A stretch of DNA of 64,000 nt, from the NCBI GenBank assembly GCA_001600635.1, contig BCKL01000001.1:1034808-1098807 (forward strand), given 5' to 3'. The DNA comes from Leucosporidium creatinivorum (Eukaryota; Basidiomycota; Microbotryomycetes; Leucosporidiales; Leucosporidiaceae). Shown in pieces: positions 1 to 10,800 of the stretch. The notes below the pieces were generated by a model. The model was not told the origin of the DNA. It did not search any database and was given only the letters and a program-made list of their open reading frames with translations. The position numbers and the translations under genes are program-made. Within the stretch, counting starts at the first letter, position 1, and each line of letters begins with the position of its first letter.

Positions 1-783
1 GCCGTCTCGCCCATCGCTTCGGCAGGCAAGACGTCGCCGCTCACCTGCACCATGACGAGGTCGCCCTCGACTCAATCGGCTGCTATCGCACACCCTACCT
101 CTCCTCTCTCCATCCCTATCACGGCGACTATCGTCGAACGCGGTGTTGCGTGAGTTTGCTCGCCGTCTCGCTGCTCGAGTTCGCCGAAGCTGACCTTTCT
201 CTCACACAGCGTCTACGCCACCAACATTGTCGATCACGACACGGCTACCTCCTTCCCCCTCCTCCGCCGCATCGACGTCGACTACGTCAACGGCACCACC
301 CTTCTCCGTCCGACCTTCACCTCCCCTTCCGAGCGCACGTCTACCCTTCGCGGCATCTCCAACACCTTTAATGTCGCCTCGGGAGGCGACTCGGTCGAAG
401 GCACTTGGATTCCCCTCTCTTCCGCGCGGGATCTCGCCTCTCGCTTCACCCCTTCTCTCGGCCACCTCGCCCCCTTCCTCGAGGACAGCCTCGGCGAATC
501 CTTCCCCTCTCCCATCCCCGAGCTCAAGCTCACTCTCCACTCCCTCTTCGCCAGCGCTAGCTCGAACGCTAGCGATGGACAACAAAATTGGGGTCACCCT
601 CTCTTCGCAGGGACGGTCGACGCCGAAAAGGCCCTTGCGCCCGACTCGGTCGATGGAGGCGCAAAGGCAGCAGCGACGGCGGCTGCGGCGGTGGGGAAGG
701 GTGCGAGGGCGGGGAGGAGTAGCTTGGACGGCGCAGAGGAGGAGGGCGCCGTCAGTGGTAGTGGTGGGCGAAGGCGAGGTTGA
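1..783 (+). CDS. APSES/KilA-N (Bqt4/Xbp1-like) DNA-binding protein, 3' part
   Basis: The gene enters from the left edge, so its 5' end is missing. Exons are 1-149 and 210-783, joined in phase across a 60-nt GTGAGT..CAG intron. The protein shows the end of an APSES-type domain: the strand GVAVYATNIVDHD, a basic LLRRIDVDYVNGTTLLR segment, then the hallmark GTWIPLSSARDLASRF. After the domain comes an Ala/Gly/Ser-rich low-complexity tail ending SGGRRRG. APSES proteins bind DNA (Xbp1, Swi4/Mbp1 kin) or, in the Bqt4 branch, tether telomeres to the inner nuclear membrane. Bqt4 proteins usually end in a membrane helix and none is obvious here. A possible 3' intron (about 811-866) could lead to a further exon, but I could not keep the frame open. 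Which branch it belongs to is undecided. Confidence 0.7.
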
Positions 784-1204
784 TGAGGGTTTGCTTGCTT
801 CTTGTATCTAGTGAGTTCTGCTCTCGGCTTGCTTCCCTTACCTCGCGCTGACGGGCTCCTTCTACAGGGACGTGCTTGCTTGCATCTCGTCGTCGTTGAC
901 AGTCTGTGTCGGACACTCCCCTCTCTCCCCTCTCTTCGCAAACCAATCCGTGGTGTACCCGATTCCCCCTTTTGTAGTCTTGATGGAGCGCCAGAAAATG
1001 AAGCGCGTCCGAGGAAATGAATAGATACACATCTCTAATCACCCAATGCGCAGCCTCGAACGAGCGAGCGCTGAGAAGTGACATTTCGAGGCTGGCTGAA
1101 GCTGCTGCCTCTTCGCTGCTCGCTGTCTAGAGATCTCGGACTCGTGATGGGGTAAAGGGGCTCGTTATTATTAGACCACTCGGTCTCAAGCGTTCGACTT
1201 CGAC
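784..1204. other. Convergent intergenic/3' UTR region
   Basis: Downstream of the APSES gene and of the minus-strand F-box gene. It holds an intron-like segment on the plus strand (about 811-866, GTGAGT, CTGAC, CTACAG), probably a 3' UTR intron. Nothing else is recognised. Confidence 0.4.
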
Positions 1205-2383
1205 TCAAGCTGCTCCCCCGCCTTCGGCACCGCTTTCCTCACCGTCGCTCTCGAAGTACGCCGACTCGTCACGCGCCAGCAGGAAGTCCACCTCGATCCC
1301 TCGCTTCGCACCAGCTTCGACGACTGCGTCCAACTCCCCCAGCGGGCGAGGACGAGCTTCCCTGCCGTCGCTGCCCTGCTCCCAAACGCGATGGTCGAGG
1401 CCGAGCTTCTTGATCTGAGGCAAACAGCGAGTGTCTGAGAGTATGTCGATGAGGTAGGTGGTGCTGAAGCGAAAGAACGCCATGCAGACGTCTTCGAGTG
1501 AGGAAGGGAGGAGACGGAGCAAGTCGATGCTCTCGAAGTCGGCGTCGTCGTCGTGGTCCCTAGAGTCGAGATCCAGAGTGCGGAGAGTCGGACAGCTTCT
1601 AATGAGAGCTAGCATACGCTGAACCGCCTCCACGTCCTCGAAAGTGCACCTGATCTCCAGCGAGCGGAGAACACCGAAGTGCTCCAACCTCAGATCATCG
1701 AACGAAGGGGGTTCCATTGTCTCGAGCTTCAGCGTGTCGAGCGTAGGACGCGAGGTCTTGAGGAGCCTCCTGATGGCTTTCCATTCGATAGACGAGTTAT
1801 ATCCTGACGAGTAACCGGAGAAGCTGTTGAGCTGGAAGGCTGGCCCGCCGAGCTGCTGCTTCGGCCAGTCCAAGTTCAAGCCAAGATCCTTCAACGCATG
1901 TTGCTCCTGAAGAACATGCCGCATTCCCGAGCTCCAGTATACTCCGAACGCGGTCAACTCGACGAGGTGGGTCCCGAGACCCTGAAGGGCGTGCTCGAGA
2001 GCGGCTGGCATAAGCGGGGGGGCATGTGTTCGCCGGAGAGAGAGGACGAGCTTGACAAGCCTTGTACAGCCTACGAGAGCTGCTCCCAGCATTTGGTCGA
2101 TGGTAGGTTGAAGCTCGTCCGGGGGCGAAATGTAAAGTGTGCGGACGAGCTCGGCGAGGTGATGATTTGAAGCAAGGGTGGCGAGCGGCTGAACGACGCT
2201 GGAGTCTGTCGGCCTCGATCCTCCCCGCCACGACATAAGCGATAGATCACGGTACAGCTCCTTCCTTGCGAAGGGAAGGAAGGCCTTGGAGACGAGGCAG
2301 CATCTGGCCAGGTCGTCGTTTCGAAGCAAGCTGTGCTTGAGGATGGCGCCGATGATTTCGAGAGGGAGCGAGGGAAGCGCCAT
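1205..2383 (-). CDS. F-box protein with leucine-rich-type C-terminal region (paralogue 1)
   Basis: Single-exon coding region of 392 codons. The ATG at 2383 is chosen because the F-box starts at once: MALPSLPLEIIGAILKHSL, then DLARCCLVSKAFLPFARKELYRDL (residues about 5-48), the usual Skp1-binding motif. The rest holds irregular leucine-rich strands (VRTLYISP, LVKLVLSL, LDTLKLETM, LRTLDLDS) typical of the substrate-binding part of fungal F-box proteins. The expected role is substrate receptor of an SCF ubiquitin ligase; the target is unknown. It is one of four paralogues in the window (others at 3102, 39270 and 51015). A longer in-frame reading starts at 2518, but it lies in the transcribed leader and breaks the family alignment. 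Confidence 0.75.
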   Translation of the reverse strand: MALPSLPLEIIGAILKHSLLRNDDLARCCLVSKAFLPFARKELYRDLSLMSWRGGSRPTDSSVVQPLATLASNHHLAELVRTLYISPPDELQPTIDQMLGAALVGCTRLVKLVLSLRRTHAPPLMPAALEHALQGLGTHLVELTAFGVYWSSGMRHVLQEQHALKDLGLNLDWPKQQLGGPAFQLNSFSGYSSGYNSSIEWKAIRRLLKTSRPTLDTLKLETMEPPSFDDLRLEHFGVLRSLEIRCTFEDVEAVQRMLALIRSCPTLRTLDLDSRDHDDDADFESIDLLRLLPSSLEDVCMAFFRFSTTYLIDILSDTRCLPQIKKLGLDHRVWEQGSDGREARPRPLGELDAVVEAGAKRGIEVDFLLARDESAYFESDGEESGAEGGGAA

Positions 2384-3101
2384 GGTGGTGGGGAGCGGGG
2401 ATGAGGGAGCAGGCGATGTAGAGGAAGCTCGGCGATAGTCGAATGATCGTCGAGAGCTGCAGGCGGGCGAGAGCAGGTCAGCTGGAGCTTCAACTGGGAT
2501 GATGTACCACTGTTGCAACGCACCTGCTGCAGCTGAAGCTGAGCGTATGCGAGAGCACCAGCCTTGTTGTGAGCGAGCGTCCGAAGTCTGCTCGAGTCGA
2601 GCTGGGAGCTGTAGGAGAGTAGTGGGTCAGCGGAGAGGCAGCAGAGCAGTTTTGAATACCTTGACTCACTCTTGAGCAATCGAAGCAACGCCCTTGAGCT
2701 TCCAATCCAGCGAGAGCGGCGAGCGAGTGACGGGAGCTTCGAGCGGAGGGAGCAGCAGCGACGAGAGATTTAGTCGCGTGAAGGGGGTGGTGAGAGCTTC
2801 CTCCAGTAGAGCCTACAAACAGCTCCCGATTCGTCTTGGTCCCTGCGAAGCGAGTCGAAGCGAGCGAGACGAGTGAAGCGTAGGAGAGAAAGCTGGTCGA
2901 GCGCTCTGAGTCGATGTGAGGAGGGGCGAGCTTGGTTGACGGCTTCGCAAAGCTGTAGAACAGCAAGAGCGAGGTTTCGTCGAGAGCTTGAACTGCACGC
3001 TGACCTCTGCTGTACAGCTACAGCTCGCTGCGCCTGCCTCTCGGCGCTCAAGTCTCGCAAGCGTCAACGCCGAGCTGGGCGTAAGGTCAGAGCATAAACA
3101 A
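2384..3101 (-). repeat. Conserved non-coding leader of F-box paralogue 1
   Basis: Promoter and 5' UTR of the F-box gene at 1205-2383. On the minus strand it contains at least one spliceable 5' UTR intron (about 2609-2669, GTGAGT..CTGACC..CTACAG). Blocks of it recur upstream of the other three F-box genes. The clearest is around 2846-2883 with the core gacgagtgaagcgta, also at 52681-52715, at 38758-38800 (inverted, as is the gene) and, shorter, at 4874-4892. The sequence similarity is visible by eye; its promoter role is inferred from position. Confidence 0.6.
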
Positions 3102-4415
3102 TTACATCACTACCTTGCGCTCATACGCGACGAATAACTCCTCCTCCCCATGGATGACCATCTCGTCCTCCTGTAACGACGCCCATTCGCCCGCCGACAT
3201 GTCCGAGTCGGACCACTCCTCGAACCACTCCTCCTCCGTATAGTTGACCAGTCTAATCCCACTCGTCCGTACCGCCACCTTGATCGCCGCCATATCCTCC
3301 TCGCTTCGCCGAGTCCTCCTCATGCGATTCCCTTGAACTTGGGTCTCGAGCTGGAGGTTTTCGAGGTTGGGAAGGCATTGCGAGTCGTTGAGGAACTTTA
3401 CGAGGTAGGGGGTGGAGATGGAGAGTAGGCCGAAGAAAGTGATGGTCAGAAGCGAGGAGGGAAGGCGGTGGAAGGGGCGAAGGTCTTCGATGGCGATGAC
3501 CGAGTCGCGGAATTGGAATCGCTCGTCGTGCGCGTCTTGATGGTCGGTGTGGAACTCGTGGAGGTTGGGGCAGCCTCCGACGGCGTCCAGCAGCTTTGCA
3601 GCTTGCTGTTGGTTGTCCCAGGGGATGTTGACGTAGAGGGTACGAAGGGCGACGAAGGGGCCGAAGTCGAAAGTCTGCTCGTGGAGGACCCACTCGAAGG
3701 TGAGCTCGGCGAGCGAGTCTTGCGAGGTGCGAAGAAGCCTCTCCAGGACGTTCGAATCCACCTCGCCGTCGATGGAGAACTTCTAGATCTAGAGGCGGAA
3801 CGTGGGAAGGGGAATTGCCAGGTCACGGTGGCCGAGGGCGATGTTGGGGACGTCGAGCGATGTGAGGGCGGAGAGAGATGATATGAGGGGGTAGACGTCT
3901 TCAGGGTAGAGGTAACGCTCCGGGAGATGGAGGTGACTGAGCGTAGGCGCGAATCGCCCTACAAGCTCCGCCAACGACTTCGACTGCGAGCGGTCGGCCC
4001 AACCCGCCAGCGTCGGATGGACGCGTACCAGGAAATTCATGTCGGTGAGGGCCCCAACCACACCGAGTACGGCCTCCAGCACCTTCTCGAACGTCGCCAG
4101 ATTTACCAGGTCGAAGCCGGTGAAGAAGAGTTGTCGGACGTGGGCGCCGACAGTGGGTGCGGCGACGAGCGTGTCGAAGAGCAGTTGGGACCTCGTATCG
4201 AGTGAGACCGTTCTGACGCGATGGTCTTCCTCCTCGGTCTGCTTGAGCTCGAACGAGAGGTTGCGGTAGAGAGCCTCTCGGGCGATGTGAAGGAAGGGCT
4301 TGGAGACGAGGGCACATTTGGCCCAGATGTGGTCGGTCCCTTGGCGTCCTGACGGGTCGCGGACCTGGTTGAATATAGCGCTGATAATCTCGGGTGGCAG
4401 TGAGCGAGTGGGCAT
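3102..4415 (-). pseudogene. F-box paralogue 2, reading frame interrupted by two adjacent amber codons
   Basis: An F-box protein of the same family as the gene at 1205-2383. ATG at 4415 opens MPTRSLPPEIISAIFNQ followed by CALVSKPFLHIAREALYRNLSF (the F-box). The frame runs to codon 208, meets TAG-ATC-TAG at 3787-3791 and just before, and then continues in the same frame to 3102. The second part (DSNVLERLLRTSQDSLAELTF onward) aligns with the other paralogues with no shift, so only these codons break it. The two stops are made by the 10-base palindrome ctagatctag. No intron with good GT/AG and correct phase removes them. Options are a young pseudogene, a shortened 208-aa protein that keeps the F-box, stop read-through, or a sequencing error. 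Confidence 0.6.
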
Positions 4416-5116
4416 CGTGATGGAGCCGGATGGGTGATGGGAGGGCGGAGGGGCGGTTCGGCGAAGGCGGCGCTTAGGCTTTGAGTGCTGTAGGGCAGAG
4501 AAGGCACGTCAACTCGCATCCATCATCAAGTCTGCTGGCCTATGCCGGTGCTCACCTGCTGCTGCTGCTGCTGCTGCAGAGGCGCTCTTGGAGCACAGGC
4601 TCTGTTGTGAGAGGGAGCAGAGCTGTAAACGAGCGCGGGGAGTCAGCCAAACGTAGCGAAGCATCCAGATACACCCAAGCTCACCCCTAGCAGTCGCGGC
4701 GGCGTCCTGTGGCCTCGTTTCAGCGAGAGCAGCGAGAGATAAGAGACGAGCTTGGGGAAGAGCAGCTGCCTGACGTGAGCTACAGTCTACTGAAGGCCGA
4801 AGGGAGCTTTCGTTCGACCTTGGAGCTACGATTCCAGTCGACCAAGTCCTGGCGCGGCGAGTTGAACAGAAGCAAACGAGTGAAGCGTAGGAGAGCAAGC
4901 TGAGTCGGAAGGCGAGCTGACCTGAAGCAGGGGCGAGCTTGGTCGGAGACTCCGGAGATTGCAGGCCGGGCAGAGCGGGTTACAGCCAGGAGGTCAATTA
5001 GACCTTCACCCTTTTGTACAGCTACAGCTCGCTGCTGCTCTCCTCTCGGCGCCCAGTCATCGCCGAGCTCCGCCCTCTCAAGGAATGGGCTAAGAAGCAT
5101 GACGGGAACGCTGCGA
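4416..5116 (-). repeat. Conserved leader of F-box paralogue 2, with CTG repeat
   Basis: 5' region of the F-box gene at 3102-4415, related to the leaders of its paralogues (shared core near 4874-4892, and a run near 5020-5060 like that near 3010-3050). A minus-strand 5' UTR intron is visible at about 4622-4684 (GTGAGC..CTGACT..TTTACAG). A short CTG/CAG triplet run (about 4557-4580) lies inside. The left part is promoter or UTR and the right end abuts the OGG1 stop. Confidence 0.5.
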
Positions 5117-6737
5117 CTACTTCTTGCTCTTCCCCACCTTCCCACGGCTCTTGACCGCCTTTGCCACCTCCCCCTCGCTCTCACTCCCACTCTCCTCCTT
5201 CAGCTCGACCTTGACGCTCACCCTCCTCCTCTTCCCCGGGTTCTCCATGATCTCCTTCAGCTCGTCCTCGAACTTATCCCGTACTACAATGGTCGTCGCT
5301 GCTGGCGTGATCGAACCGCTGCGCTTCTTGGGCGAGGGAGAAGGCGAAGCGGAGCCGGACGAGGGTTTCAGGTCGGCGAAGAAGAGGACTTGCTGAGCCC
5401 AACCGGCGTGTGAGCCCCAGAGGTTTTGTAGGCGAGCGCAGACGCGGTCGTGGAGTACAGGAGTGAGGGCGGTAGTCTTGGAGGAGGGGAAGGCGTAGTC
5501 GCGGATGGCGATCTGCGAAAGGGCAGACACGGTCAGCGACCTGCGAAGAGAGGGGGACGGCGAGGGCGCACCTGGAAGACATGAGTATCGACTGGCACCG
5601 TCTCCTTCCACCCGAGCGAGAAGAGCGCCACGCAGTCCGCCACTTTCCGGCCGACACCCTTGAACTCCATCAACTTCTCCCTCGCTCCTGCCAAATCACC
5701 GTCAAACTTGCCCTTCCGCAGGCTCTCCAAATACGCCGATGGAGTCGTCTTCTGCTCCTCGGCCAAGTCGACGAGGTAGTTGGCTGTCCATTCGATAAAG
5801 GGTGCGCGATAGCCGAAGCCGAGCTCGCGGAGGAGTGGGTCTGTCGAGGAGGGTGTGAGTGCTGAGGGAGGTGGGAAGGCGTACATGACCGGAGTCAAAG
5901 GTGGTGAGGGGAGAGGTGTGAGAGTGGAAAGAGAGGCGAGGGTGTGGATTGTCGAGGGGTGGAAGGAGGTCGGGTGAGGAAGAGCGGCGCCGAGAGACTC
6001 GCACACTCGATTGACCATCAGCGTGATGCGTGAGATATTGTTGTTGGCGGAACAGATGAACCTAATTGTAGTGAGAGAGGTGTAATGTTAGCTAGGCCCG
6101 CCGCCGAGAATCAACGCCGAGAGATATTGCACTTACGAGATGAGGTTCTCCCAGGGATCCTGGTTCAGCACCCTGATTCCCTCCAGTCGTTCTCCTTCGG
6201 TCTCAATCTTGTTTTTGAAGTGGGCGTCCTTAGCTGCCCATTCGGCGTACAGCGGCGCCAGCGGAGTGTCGAGTTGGAAGTAGCTCTTGAGCAGAGGGAG
6301 GGTGGTGTCGGACTTGAGGTCCGCGGCGTAGGCCGAGTAGGGAGGTATCGGAGGGTAGAGTGAACGGTAGTGGATTCCTTGCGCTGTGGCATGGGAGGCG
6401 AGGTCAGCGATCTGCGAGCGCGAGACCACTTTACGCGTCGGCTGCTGAACGCGTGCAGCTTGGGAAGCTACTCACCGTCTTGCCTGAGCACCACTGTCCT
6501 GTCACCCCATCCGAAAGCCCACTCCTCGCCCTGCTCCTGCTGCTCTTGACCTCCCACCGCTGGCTTGCGATCCTCTCCTGTCGCGCCCGCCGTCTCGGCA
6601 GCAACGTCCGGCTTGGTAGCATGTACAGTCTCGGAGCGCGCCCACCGAAACGATTGCCCGCTCTTGAGCACCGTAGCGAGTTGAAGCTCGCTTGGTAGGA
6701 GGGGGAGGAAGCGGAGGGGAGTCGAAAGGGGAATCAT
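5117..6737 (-). CDS. OGG1: 8-oxoguanine DNA glycosylase/AP lyase (OGG1)
   Basis: Exons, minus strand: 6476-6737, 6137-6383, 5572-6061 and 5117-5512; 464 aa, all phases close. It removes 8-oxoguanine opposite C in base-excision repair, in nucleus and mitochondria. The N-terminal OGG domain starts MIPLSTPLRFLPLLPSELQL with SGQSFRW. The central part reads KSYFQLDTPLAPLYAEWA, then RVLNQDPWENLISFICSANNNISRI. The helix-hairpin-helix motif is GVGRKVADC, with the catalytic lysine at about residue 309, followed by VPVDTHV with the catalytic aspartate at about 328. After the conserved IAIRDYAF the C-terminal tail is basic (KKRS, GKRRR, KVGKSKK), likely a nuclear signal. An extra Gly/Glu/Gln-rich loop of about 30 residues sits in the N-terminal domain. 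Length is above human OGG1 (345 aa) because of this loop and the tail. Confidence 0.95.
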
Positions 6738-7891
6738 GGCCAGCGCGAGCAGCTGTTGAGGTGTAGTCGAGTTCGACGGCGAGACGGAGAGCGTTGAGCT
6801 TTGTAGTGCGTCTGCTGAGCAGGTGAAGGGGTCGGGGTAAAGTCGAGGAGAGCGAAGGAGGCGAAGAGTTGAACCTCGCAACGCGCGAGTGCTGAATCGA
6901 GGAGAGCGTACAGTGTTGATTAGGAGAGGTGGCTGAGGTACGCCAGGCGTTGCACTCGAATGCTGCTGAGCTTGTTCGGGGCCTCTCCCAGCCCGCCCGT
7001 GCTCCACTGCTCTGCTTGCTCGGCGCCGAGCTCGTCTCCCCTACTCCGACGTTCTACTGCACACGGGTCGCTCTGTAGCATCTTCCGCTGCAAGCAACAC
7101 GAAATGAAAGAACTCAGAGCGATTAGTGAGTAGACAAGGTCGAGGATTGAGCAGGCAGAGCCGAGATGCTGAACCGGCCGAGCTGAGCGAGCGCGGAAGG
7201 ACTGCTCCCTCGTGTTGCTGTGCCCGACCAAGCGCCGCTCTAAAATGTCAGCAGAATTAGGGAATGTACACCAACGATGTACGGGACGCCCCAGCAGCGC
7301 GAGGGAGCCGCTGCGTGACAAAAAAGGGTTTCTCTCCGAGAGGCAATCGCCCGCTGCTTGAAGGCATAAATACCACCAACCTGCAACGGTCTTGAAAGTA
7401 AGAACTAATAGTTCGCACACCCAACTTGCTCGATTGCTCGACTAGTTGGAAAGCACAATTCAACAAAGCTCACACCTCGACTTGCGCCAGAGTGCTGCCT
7501 CGACTATTAGGTCGTCGCAAGATTGCAGGCCTTGAAATGGCGAGCAGACGATTGTTGGTCCTAATGGAAAACAAAGGTGAGATTCCTGAGGTTACCTCCA
7601 TTACAGAGGGAATTTTGTGCTCGAGAGCACGCATTGAAAGCCTAGGCCGTTTCTTTCAGGTGACGTTGGAAGCAAGCGCCGAGCTGGTGCGCTGGCTGTG
7701 GTAGGCAACTGGCTGCATCATATCAGTTCTTGACGGCTGTTCAAGACATCTCTAGAAGCTTGCATAGATCCAAAGAACAGCTTGTGACGCTCCGAGCATC
7801 CCCAGAGCCCGCCTGCTGCGCCTGACCCCAAGAAACGACTTGAGCTCGAAAGGCGGTCTCTCCCTCCCTCTTCCGCCGAATTGACCTCGAC
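6738..7891. other. Divergent intergenic region between OGG1 and NUP133
   Basis: About 1.15 kb holding the promoters of OGG1 (-) and NUP133 (+). Base composition drops to more AT-rich around 7240-7460. The open frames here are short, show no conserved motif and are not supported. No RNA gene is recognised. Confidence 0.4.
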
Positions 7892-10800
7892 ATGTTTTCG
7901 GGCACGAGCACACCACCAAAAGCGACTCGTACACCACGACGAGCGGGTACTCGAGCATCTCGAGCGGCCATCGCAGCCTCAGGCGAGACGACTCCTCGCG
8001 CTTCACCTCCTCCTTCAACCTCCGCCTCGTTGCACCCGACTCGCTCCCTGGGGCAGAACTTGCGTGCCGCTTCGAGGGCTCTTTCAGCTTCTCCTGCACC
8101 ATCACTGCACGGCAGTAGGAGGACGAGGAGCGTAGCAGCCACGAGCGAAGCAGGGAGCGCGATGGACCTCGACGACAGGGAGCGAGCGACCAAGGGCGAC
8201 GAGGACAAGGTGCTTGTAAGGGATGAAAGCTACGTCGTGCTGGAGAAGAAGGGATTGCCTGCAGAGGTGGAACAGGTCATCCAGGCTGCAGGTGAGTAGC
8301 ATTCGCCCGTGTTGTTACAGGGCAGAGAAGCTGACCTCGTCGCCCTGCGCCGCTGCAAGATCCCTACACCGACCCGTTCCGCGCTACGCTCGACAGTCAA
8401 ACCGGGTTCGCTCTGCTCGTTAGCAGGGAGCACTGCTTCGTCTGGAACTGGGCAAAGGTGCGGGCTCGTTCAGCTCAGCGCTTCAGCCTCGAGCTCACTG
8501 ACACTACTCTCCAACAGCGTTCCTCATCCGCGACCACCTACGTCTTTCCTCTTCCTGCGACACCTCCTCTCCCCACCAACATCACGGCCTTCGCCCCGCT
8601 CTCCTACGCCTCATTCGTACCCAGCAACTCCCCCTCGACCTCGCAACGCGAGCCGGGTCTCCTCAGCATCAGCACTCTCGGTTCCATCCGCTACTGGGAG
8701 TCCATCTCCATGGCTCTCTCCGGTGTCGAGCGTTTCAAGGCTCTCAACGCCCCTCTGAGCGAGGACGAACTCGTTCGAGGCCTCAAGATGCTCTCCCCCA
8801 CCTCCTACCTCGTCAGCACCTCCCAAGCTCGCCTCATCCTCGTCACCATCTCCTCCGTCGGAGGGCGAGTAGCCGTCAACGCCCGTCCACTCGAGCGCTC
8901 GACCGGCTGGGCAGGATCCGTCTGGTCTGCCGTCTTCGGCGGTCGTCAAGCCGACCCTCGTGCCGGAGTCCTGGCGCTTGCGCTCTCCCCTGCCAACTCT
9001 GCGGGAGAGGGCAAGAGCTGGGCCTACGCTCTCACCGAGAAGGATGTTCAGGTGTGGGAGATGCCTTCGAGGGACGATGGAGGCGAGCGGCTAGCCGTTG
9101 AGCAGGATGTCTTTGCCGGCGTGTTGGAGGCACTTAGCGGGGAGAAGGTCACAAACGAGGACTGGGCGATGAACAACGGCAAGGTCGAGATTGTGGATGC
9201 GGTCGTTGTCCCTTCGTGAGTCGATTGGCTTCCTTCGGCGCGTCGACTTGACCTGACACCGCTTTCTTCGCAGATCGGGCAACCTCGCCGTCCTCGTCTC
9301 GCACGTTACCCCTTGGACTGCTTTCAACTACACTTCCTACGCCATTGTGCTCCTCGAAGTCGGCTCTTCTCAGAACAGCGTCAAGCCTATCGGCGTTCGC
9401 AATCTCGCCTACCAGGTTGTGAGCCCCTTACCACTTTTGCTCGTCCGAAGACCTCACTGACCCCTCAGATCCACAGCGCCCCGATCCTCGCCCTCTTTCG
9501 AGCCCCAAGCTCAGCCTCGCGGGAGGAGAGACCGCCTTCGTGACCTTCGTCGACGCGGTGGTCATGCTCTCGCTCGCTGCTGGTGAGTTTGCTACAGCCG
9601 ATCATCGTTATTTATGCTGACTACGTCGAACAGAGTCATCATTCGAAGAGTCCTTCCCCCTCCGCTCCAACACCCACCGCTTCCTCGGCGTCTCCACCCC
9701 CTCGGCTCCCCTTCCCTCCGGTATCGAAACCCTCTCACTCCTCACCTCCACCTCCACCATCCTCGCCATCCAAGTTAGCCCACCTGCTCTCCTCGCCTCC
9801 TTCGCACCAGGCAGCGAGGGCTACAAGACTCGCAAGCTCAAGACCAAGATCGAGCAAGCCATCTTCTTCGGCGCGAGTGATGCCGAGAACCCTCTAGCGT
9901 TTGATTTGCAGCCCGACTTTGAGGGCGACTTGATCTCTGCTACCGAAGCGGTTAGTGCCGAGATCTTGGCGTCCAGTAAGCTTTCGCTCAGCTTCGTCGG
10001 CGAGGAGACACCCGCTGACCGACTCCCTCGCAGGCTCGACCAACATGCCCCTCATCCTCGACCTACGAGCACAACTCGCCGATCGCGTGCAGCGCGCTCA
10101 CGTCCTCATAGAGTACATCAACGGCAACGGACTGCTGCCAAAGGTACACTCTCGTTCGCCCGTCGCCTTCGACTCGCACTTAACACCTCTCCTCTGACAG
10201 CTTTCGCAGAGCTCGCGTCGTCAGCTCAGCTGGGATGCAGAGCGTCTCGCTGCTGCCGTCGCCGTCTGGCATCACCTCAACTCGCGACTCGGGTAAGCTG
10301 CCCCGCCCCTCCTTCGAAACGCCGAGCTAATCAATGCCCGGCGCAACAGCACCAACGAGTCCCTCCTTGCCGACTCCATCTCGACCTTCATGACCCACGC
10401 TGGGGAAGGATCGAACGAGGACCCTCTGCGCACCTTCTTCCGCACCAAGGTGGCTTCCCTCGGCGCCGTCGTCGAGCAGGTCAGCCGCTCGGCCAAGGCC
10501 TTCGTCTCCGACCCTACTCAGTCGAGCGAGTCGAGGTCTATCGTCTTGCAGGAGGCCAACCACGTCCTCGTCGTGAGTTTCTGCTTTCCTTCCGTGCGTA
10601 GGCTGGGAGCTGACCCGTCGCTGTCGCAGACCGTCTACACCGCCGTCGCCCGACACCGCCGCGACACTGCAACCCACTACGGTCTCGATCCCTCCGTCCT
10701 CCCGACCGAGCCCTGGTCCAGTCGCCCCATTGTCCTCGACGGTCTCCAATGGCACTTCGAGTCGACCGATGCGCTCCTCCGCGAGCGTGTGCGTGACTTC

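Noticed and set aside
202-811. Overlapping long open frames on both strands in the first kilobase
   Set aside because: They shadow the APSES-domain exon, which is the only frame with family motifs; the others have biased low-complexity translations.
7426-7704. 92-codon plus-strand open frame between OGG1 and NUP133
   Set aside because: No motif, no splice context, and it lies in the divergent promoter region.
9469-9582. First AG (9468) as acceptor of NUP133 exon 5
   Set aside because: It leads to a stop in the exon; using the next AG (9476) keeps the conserved propeller sequence in frame.
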